Source of the DNA: an uncultured SAR116 cluster alpha proteobacterium
GTDB lineage: Bacteria; Pseudomonadota; Alphaproteobacteria; Puniceispirillales; Marisalimonadaceae
DNA length: 64,000 nucleotides
Assembly: GCA_902533695.1 (NCBI GenBank)
Contig: CACAMV010000002.1
Span: 17,179-81,178 of the forward strand
Direction of reading: 5' to 3'
A program made the translations under genes and the position numbers. This document shows, piece by piece, positions 58,816 through 64,000 of this stretch. A model generated the notes under the pieces. That model was not told the origin of the DNA. It saw only the letters and a list, made by a program, of their open reading frames with translations, and did not search any database. Position 1 is the first letter of the stretch; the number at the start of each line of letters is the position of its first letter.

Positions 58816-60174
58816 TTATGTTTCTTTTAACTCTATTTTGAAAATTGACATTGGATCATTTAATTTTAATTTTTGATTTAACGAAAATTCATATAAAGCT
58901 CCTCTCTCAGAATGAACTGGAGAAAATGGAAAAGCAAATGTAGGCAATTCTTCATACTTAGTTAGGGGATAATGTAACAAAAATGGATTTATTAGTTTTG
59001 ATATTTCAACAGATATTTCCATGCTTTTTGAAGTTACTATGCATAAAACACCGATTTCTATTGGCCTAGAATTTTTTAGTTCTAAATCTCCTAGGGTAGC
59101 ATTTTTTCCAATATGACGAAATTCAAGATCAAAATCTTTAGTTTTCAAATTCATACGTTTTTTTATTTCTTCAATCAAAAATAATTTTAATTTAGAGGAC
59201 CAATTTTCAGCATTTTTTACATACCTTTCATCTCTTAGAAGAACTAAAGATGATGTTTGATAGCCAGAGATACGAGCCCCTTCCAATTTTACATAATAGT
59301 TTTTCTCTTTTATCCATTGTGCTCCTTTCACTTGAACTTTTTTTTCATTTATAGCCTTATAAGTTGCTTTTTTAACATTCATATACCCACCAGGCTCATG
59401 AAGAATAAAGGGGTCTGCATTTTCATATAGCATATGGGCAGAGACAGTTTCAGGTGTGCATTTAGCTTTTTTTGACAATGGATAAATAATAAAATCATTA
59501 TCATTAAACTCAATCATTATAACACCACTTGTCGGGTCCGTAGAACAAAGTGCGCCGCACTCTGCTACTTTTGCTCCGTGCCATGTTATTCCTGGTTGAG
59601 AGCCATTTAATAATGGCAAAGCTGCAATTATAGCAGTATCTGTTGTTCGACCAGCTAAAATAATATCAGCTTTTTTATCTAATGTTGCTTGAATTTGCTC
59701 AGCTCCAGCTAAAGCTACTGCATGAGTTATACTTTTAATTAATTTTTCATTAATTTTAACCTTAGGTTCTAGATCGGTTAATAGACCATTTTTATAATTT
59801 TTTAAAAGTTGATTATTTGGAATTTCACAATATAGTTTTGCAATTTTAACCTTATGATTTAATTCTTTTGAAATTTCTATGGTTATGTCTTCCATCCAAT
59901 CGACCATGTTATTAGTTCCACATGTTCCACAGCTACCAATGACTAATGGAATATTTAGTTTTTGTCTTGCTTTCATTAGTGTTTTCCACTCAGATTTAAT
60001 GGAAGCTCGTGAATATTTTGAAGTTCCAGTTCCTAAAGAAAAAGGTCCACTATCTGTTGAGCCACCATCTATCGAAATTATATCAGGTGATAATTTAAGA
60101 CCATTTTTAAATGCTGTAAGGTCAAAACCTAGCCCTAAAACACCTGATGGAACAAGAACTTTAGTAGTTTTCAT
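58816..60174 (-). CDS. acyclic terpene utilisation AtuA/DUF1446 family protein (start corrected to ATG)
   Basis: SGVLGLGFDLTAFKNGLKLSPDIISIDGGSTDSGPFSLG; ILAGRTTDTAIIAALP. Confidence 0.88.
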   Translation of the reverse strand: MKTTKVLVPSGVLGLGFDLTAFKNGLKLSPDIISIDGGSTDSGPFSLGTGTSKYSRASIKSEWKTLMKARQKLNIPLVIGSCGTCGTNNMVDWMEDITIEISKELNHKVKIAKLYCEIPNNQLLKNYKNGLLTDLEPKVKINEKLIKSITHAVALAGAEQIQATLDKKADIILAGRTTDTAIIAALPLLNGSQPGITWHGAKVAECGALCSTDPTSGVIMIEFNDNDFIIYPLSKKAKCTPETVSAHMLYENADPFILHEPGGYMNVKKATYKAINEKKVQVKGAQWIKEKNYYVKLEGARISGYQTSSLVLLRDERYVKNAENWSSKLKLFLIEEIKKRMNLKTKDFDLEFRHIGKNATLGDLELKNSRPIEIGVLCIVTSKSMEISVEISKLINPFLLHYPLTKYEELPTFAFPFSPVHSERGALYEFSLNQKLKLNDPMSIFKIELKET

Positions 60175-60248
60175 AATAAAATTTTTACTTATTTTATTTA
60201 ATATTACAAAAAACAAATATTTTTGATATAATATTTTTTTAATTTGAG

Positions 60249-61103
60249 ATGGTAATGAACGAAATTAAAGACATCAATACTAAGATAGACATAAAACCTT
60301 ATTCTCCTAATTTAGGTGCTGTAGTAAAGGGAATAGATTTATCTAAAAAAATTACAGACACTGAGTTAAAAACAATGAAAAAAGCTTTTATGAAATATCA
60401 GGTTTTGTTCTTTCAAGAACAAAAGGAAATTGATCCAGAAGTTCAAATTGAATTAGGAAAAGCTTTTGGACCTCTTCATTACCACCCTGCGGCACCTACT
60501 ATGAGAGGTTTTCCAGAAATATTTGAAATTCATACGACCAAGGACAGCAAAATCTCCGATGGAAGTGAAAATTTTCATTCTGATGTGTCATGTGATGAAG
60601 AACCTCCACTGGGTACTATGTTACAATTGCATATTATTCCCAATTGTGGAGGTGACACTCTATTCACAAACATGTATTTAGCTTATGAAAATTTAAGCAA
60701 AGAGTTTAAAAAGTTTGTTGAGAATCTTAAGGCTTGGCATGAGTCAGAACATATTTATAAAGGCAGATATAAAGAAAGAGGGGTGTCAGATAAAGATGTT
60801 TTGTGTCCTTATTCATTGCATCCAATTGTAAGAACACATCCTGATTCAGGGAAAAAAGCAATTTTTGTAAATAGAAATTTTACAACAAAAATCGATGGTT
60901 TAAATAAAAATGAAAGTGATTTAATTTTAAATTTTTTATATGATCATTGCGAACAACTAAAATTCCAAATCAGGTATCGATGGAATCATAATGACTTAGC
61001 TTTTTGGGATAACAGGTGCACAATGCACAAAGTCCTTTGGGATTATTACCCAAATGAAAGAAAAGGTAGAAGAGTTACAATAAAAGGTGATAAGCCATTT
61101 TAA
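60249..61103 (+). CDS. TauD/TfdA family Fe(II)/2-oxoglutarate dioxygenase
   Basis: LGAVVKGIDLSKKI; FHSDVSCDEEPPLGTMLQ (HxD); WDNRCTMHKVLWDYY; RVTIKG. Confidence 0.93.
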   Translation: MVMNEIKDINTKIDIKPYSPNLGAVVKGIDLSKKITDTELKTMKKAFMKYQVLFFQEQKEIDPEVQIELGKAFGPLHYHPAAPTMRGFPEIFEIHTTKDSKISDGSENFHSDVSCDEEPPLGTMLQLHIIPNCGGDTLFTNMYLAYENLSKEFKKFVENLKAWHESEHIYKGRYKERGVSDKDVLCPYSLHPIVRTHPDSGKKAIFVNRNFTTKIDGLNKNESDLILNFLYDHCEQLKFQIRYRWNHNDLAFWDNRCTMHKVLWDYYPNERKGRRVTIKGDKPF

Positions 61104-61289
61104 ATTTTTTTTCGTTAAGTTTTTAAACATTAAATCAATTATAAGTTTATTTAATTATTTTTTTCTTAACATTAAAAGGAAGAACTTCATTATTTAAAAG
61201 CCATAAAAAATTTTTATAAACAACTTAAATATTTTTATTTCATATTGTTAAGTTATATATTTATACTCAAACAAAAAAGGTTTGATTTT

Positions 61290-62828
61290 ATGACTAAAAA
61301 ACCAAATATAATATTCATTACTTCAGATCAACAAAGAGCTGATTGCTATGGTTTCGCAGGAAGGAAAATTAGAACGCCTCATCTTGACCAATTAGCACTC
61401 ACTGGAACAAGGTTTGACTCTTGCATAACTCCAAATTTAGTTTGCCAACCTTCAAGAGCTTCCATTTTAACAGGAAAACTTCCTTTTACTCATGGGGTTT
61501 GCGATAACGGTATAGATTTAAGAGCTAAAGTAGCCGAACAAGGTTTTGCAGAACAACTAAATAGAGCAGGTTATAAGACATCTTTTATTGGTAAGGCTCA
61601 CTTTGCTACTTCATCAACATTTGAACCAACTGGAACACCTGAATGTAAGTTTAGTTCAAAAACATTTGGGCCGGAGTGGTATGGTCCTTATATGGGCTTT
61701 AATTATGTTGAATTAATGACATTAGGTCATTGGTATAAAGAAAAGGGACCAACTTTGCCACCAGAGGGACAGCACTTTGAAAGATTTGTATTTGATGAGG
61801 CAGGTGGCCCTGAAATATTTGATATTTGGCATAAACCTGCTCTTGGAGGTCATGGAGCCGCTCAAACATGGCATTCTTCAATGCCTGTTGCACTCCATTC
61901 AAGTACATGGTGTGGTGATAGGGCTATTGCATATTTAAATAATCAAGAAGAAAACACACCTTTTTGTTCATGGATTTCATTCCCAGATCCTCACCATCCT
62001 TTTGATTGTCCTATTCCATGGAGTACTATGTATCATTTAGATGAAATTGATTTACCAGTTGAAGGAAAAAAAGATTTAGATAATAGACCTTGGTGGCACA
62101 AGGCCTCATTAGAAAGTGAACCAAATTTAGCAGATCCACAATTAAAGTTTTTTAGGGCAAAACTATCTAGATCAGAGGATCAAACAGAAGTTCAATTAAG
62201 AGAAATGACAGCCAATTATTTTGGTATGATTTCTCTAATTGATCATAATGTAGGTAGAATAGTTTATGAATTAAAAAGACTAGGACTAGATAAAAATACA
62301 ATAATTATTTATTCTACAGATCACGGTGACTTACTTGGAGATCATGGGTTATATTTAAAAGGACCAACACCATATGAAGGTTTATTAAGGGTTGGTTTAA
62401 TAATGAATGGCATAAACATTCCTTGTAATCAAATTATTAAAGATCCTGTTTCTACTTTAGATATTCCTGCTACTATCTGTGATTTGGCAGGAGCAGAACT
62501 GCCTGTTGAAGCTCAAAGTAGGTCTTTAATCCCTGTGATAAAAAACAAAAAAACAAGAGATGTTGCTCATAGTGAATGGAAGGTTAACGCTAGTCGATGT
62601 GGAGTTGAGCTTGAGCTTTATACTGTAAGAACTAAAGAAGCAAAACTTACGATAGAAAAAAACAGCGGTGCTGGTGAGATGTACAATTTATCAAATGATC
62701 CTTATGAAATGAATAATTTATATGAAGATAATAGTAATAGTCATCTTAAAAAAGAACTGAAGGAAATGATTTCTGAGAGACCAGGAGAAAAAGTAAAAGA
62801 ATTTGATGAGCCTGTCGGAATGGCATAA
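61290..62828 (+). CDS. Cys-type sulfatase/alkaline-phosphatase-superfamily hydrolase (start corrected to ATG)
   Basis: NIIFITSDQQRADCYG; VCQPSRASILTGKLPFTHGV (CxPSR); YSTDHGDLLGDHGL. Confidence 0.93.
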   Translation: MTKKPNIIFITSDQQRADCYGFAGRKIRTPHLDQLALTGTRFDSCITPNLVCQPSRASILTGKLPFTHGVCDNGIDLRAKVAEQGFAEQLNRAGYKTSFIGKAHFATSSTFEPTGTPECKFSSKTFGPEWYGPYMGFNYVELMTLGHWYKEKGPTLPPEGQHFERFVFDEAGGPEIFDIWHKPALGGHGAAQTWHSSMPVALHSSTWCGDRAIAYLNNQEENTPFCSWISFPDPHHPFDCPIPWSTMYHLDEIDLPVEGKKDLDNRPWWHKASLESEPNLADPQLKFFRAKLSRSEDQTEVQLREMTANYFGMISLIDHNVGRIVYELKRLGLDKNTIIIYSTDHGDLLGDHGLYLKGPTPYEGLLRVGLIMNGINIPCNQIIKDPVSTLDIPATICDLAGAELPVEAQSRSLIPVIKNKKTRDVAHSEWKVNASRCGVELELYTVRTKEAKLTIEKNSGAGEMYNLSNDPYEMNNLYEDNSNSHLKKELKEMISERPGEKVKEFDEPVGMA

Positions 62829-62884
62829 TATTTTTTTTCTAAACTTAAAAATTCTATCAATAATTATTTTTTTTGGAGTGAATA

Positions 62885-64000
62885 ATGTATAAACCTCTTA
62901 AGGGTATAAAGGTTATAGATTTGACAAGTGTTTTAGCTGGACCATACAGCACATATCAACTGGCCTTGTTGGGCGCTGAAGTAATTAAAATAGAAAATCT
63001 TGATAATGGCGATTGGACCCGCGTTGGAGGCAAAGATAAAGAACTTACAGGAAAATCCATGGGAACTTCTTTTTTAGTTCAGAATTCTGAGAAAAAATCT
63101 ATTCAAATTGATCTAAAATCTTCAAAGGGAAAAAATATTGCACTCAAATTGATTGAGAGTGCTGATGTGTTTGTTGAGAACATGACACCTGGAAAATCAG
63201 AAAAACTTGGTTTGGGTTGGGATGATATATCAAAATTAAATAGTAAAATCATTTATTGTTCTATTTCTGCTTTTGGTCAAGATGGACCCTTTAAAGACAG
63301 AGGTGCATATGATCATGTTGTTCAAGCTATGTCAGGTATAATGACTACCACAGGAACTAAAGAGAGCGGACCAACTAAAGTAGGTGCTCCATATATTGAT
63401 TATTCTACAGGTTTAAATGCAGCTTTTGCTATTGTGTCTGCACTTCATGAAGTTAAACAATCAAATAGAGCTGTTCGATTAGATGTTGCTATGCTTGATA
63501 CCTCACTATTATTAATGGCTAATATGGTTACAGAACATCTGAATTCTGGATGGATGCCAACTCAAATGGGAAATGAAGCTCAAAGTGGATCACCTTCTTC
63601 TGGGATGTTTCAAACAAAAACTTCTCCAATTCTACTTGCTGCTAATAATTATGTGCAATTTTCTTCCTTGAGTGATGCATTAGATACTATTCAACCATTT
63701 GATAAAGAAAAGTGGAAATCAGAAAAATATCGAAGAGATAATCAAACTGAGTTAAGAGAAGAGTTTCAAAAAAGATTTATTACAAAAACTTCAGAGGAAT
63801 TAGAAGTACTTTTAAATAAATTTAACGTCCCCGCTGGAAGAGTAAGAACTTTGCCAGAAACATTGGAAAGTGAACAATTTGAAGCAAGACAATTATGGGG
63901 CCCAATTAATATAACAAGTATTAACAAAGATTTTATTTTACCTAGCATAGGTTTTAAGGTTAACGAAAAAACTGTAAAACCTAAAAATCCTCCTCCCAGA
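62885..64000 (+). CDS. CaiB/BaiF family CoA transferase, 3' end beyond window (absent from ORF track)
   Basis: Open frame to window end: MYKPLKGIKVIDLTSVLAGPYSTYQLALLGAEVIKIENLDNGDWTR...ISAFGQDGPFKDRGAYDHVVQAMSG. Confidence 0.9.
   Translation, partial: MYKPLKGIKVIDLTSVLAGPYSTYQLALLGAEVIKIENLDNGDWTRVGGKDKELTGKSMGTSFLVQNSEKKSIQIDLKSSKGKNIALKLIESADVFVENMTPGKSEKLGLGWDDISKLNSKIIYCSISAFGQDGPFKDRGAYDHVVQAMSGIMTTTGTKESGPTKVGAPYIDYSTGLNAAFAIVSALHEVKQSNRAVRLDVAMLDTSLLLMANMVTEHLNSGWMPTQMGNEAQSGSPSSGMFQTKTSPILLAANNYVQFSSLSDALDTIQPFDKEKWKSEKYRRDNQTELREEFQKRFITKTSEELEVLLNKFNVPAGRVRTLPETLESEQFEARQLWGPINITSINKDFILPSIGFKVNEKTVKPKNPPPR

Noticed and set aside
59879-60226. 115 aa plus-strand ORF
   Set aside because: Antisense to the AtuA N-terminus; no independent evidence.
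61104-61289. Possible RNA element in the AT-rich TauD-sulfatase gap
   Set aside because: No stable GC-containing stem or conserved motif seen; only low-complexity A/T runs.
1-64000. CRISPR arrays, transposases, integrases, phage genes or rRNA operons
   Set aside because: No regularly spaced repeats, mobile-element proteins or rRNA sequence recognised while reading; absence is by eye, not by search.

Overview
AT-rich 64 kb window from a compact, probably marine alphaproteobacterial chromosome (taxonomy is inference from gene order and composition). The left ~27 kb is mostly housekeeping: gor, class II DAHP synthase, pncB, nadE, gltX, cysS, trmJ-like, rpsD, a coxMSL-type molybdenum hydroxylase operon, the purB-purC-purS-purQ-purL-bolA-grxD block, map, a CinA/MoaB-domain protein, rhomboid, panC and tRNA-Leu(UAA). 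The middle (27-38 kb) has an SDR/NTF2/CFA-synthase/DUF1365/FAD-oxidoreductase/photolyase cluster resembling light or singlet-oxygen stress fatty-acid modification loci, then ycgN, mnmC, N-formylglutamate amidohydrolase, a thioesterase and tRNA-Val(GAC). The right ~26 kb is metabolically accessory: a second molybdenum hydroxylase operon with a non-CODH active-site loop plus amidohydrolase and CoxG, three phytanoyl-CoA-dioxygenase-like proteins, a fused formate dehydrogenase beta/gamma plus alpha subunit, a ThDP enzyme/PrpB-like pair, an operon encoding a formyltransferase-deacetylase-like fusion with WbqC and an alpha/beta hydrolase, AtuA/DUF4387, TauD, a sulfatase and a truncated CaiB. Best candidates for something under-described: the PhyH/formyltransferase-deacetylase/WbqC/hydrolase operon (54.7-58.5 kb), a possible minus-strand sRNA with an anti-Shine-Dalgarno motif next to tRNA-Val (about 37.35-37.5 kb), and the second Mo-hydroxylase locus. 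All family calls come from reading motifs by eye; no database searches were run.
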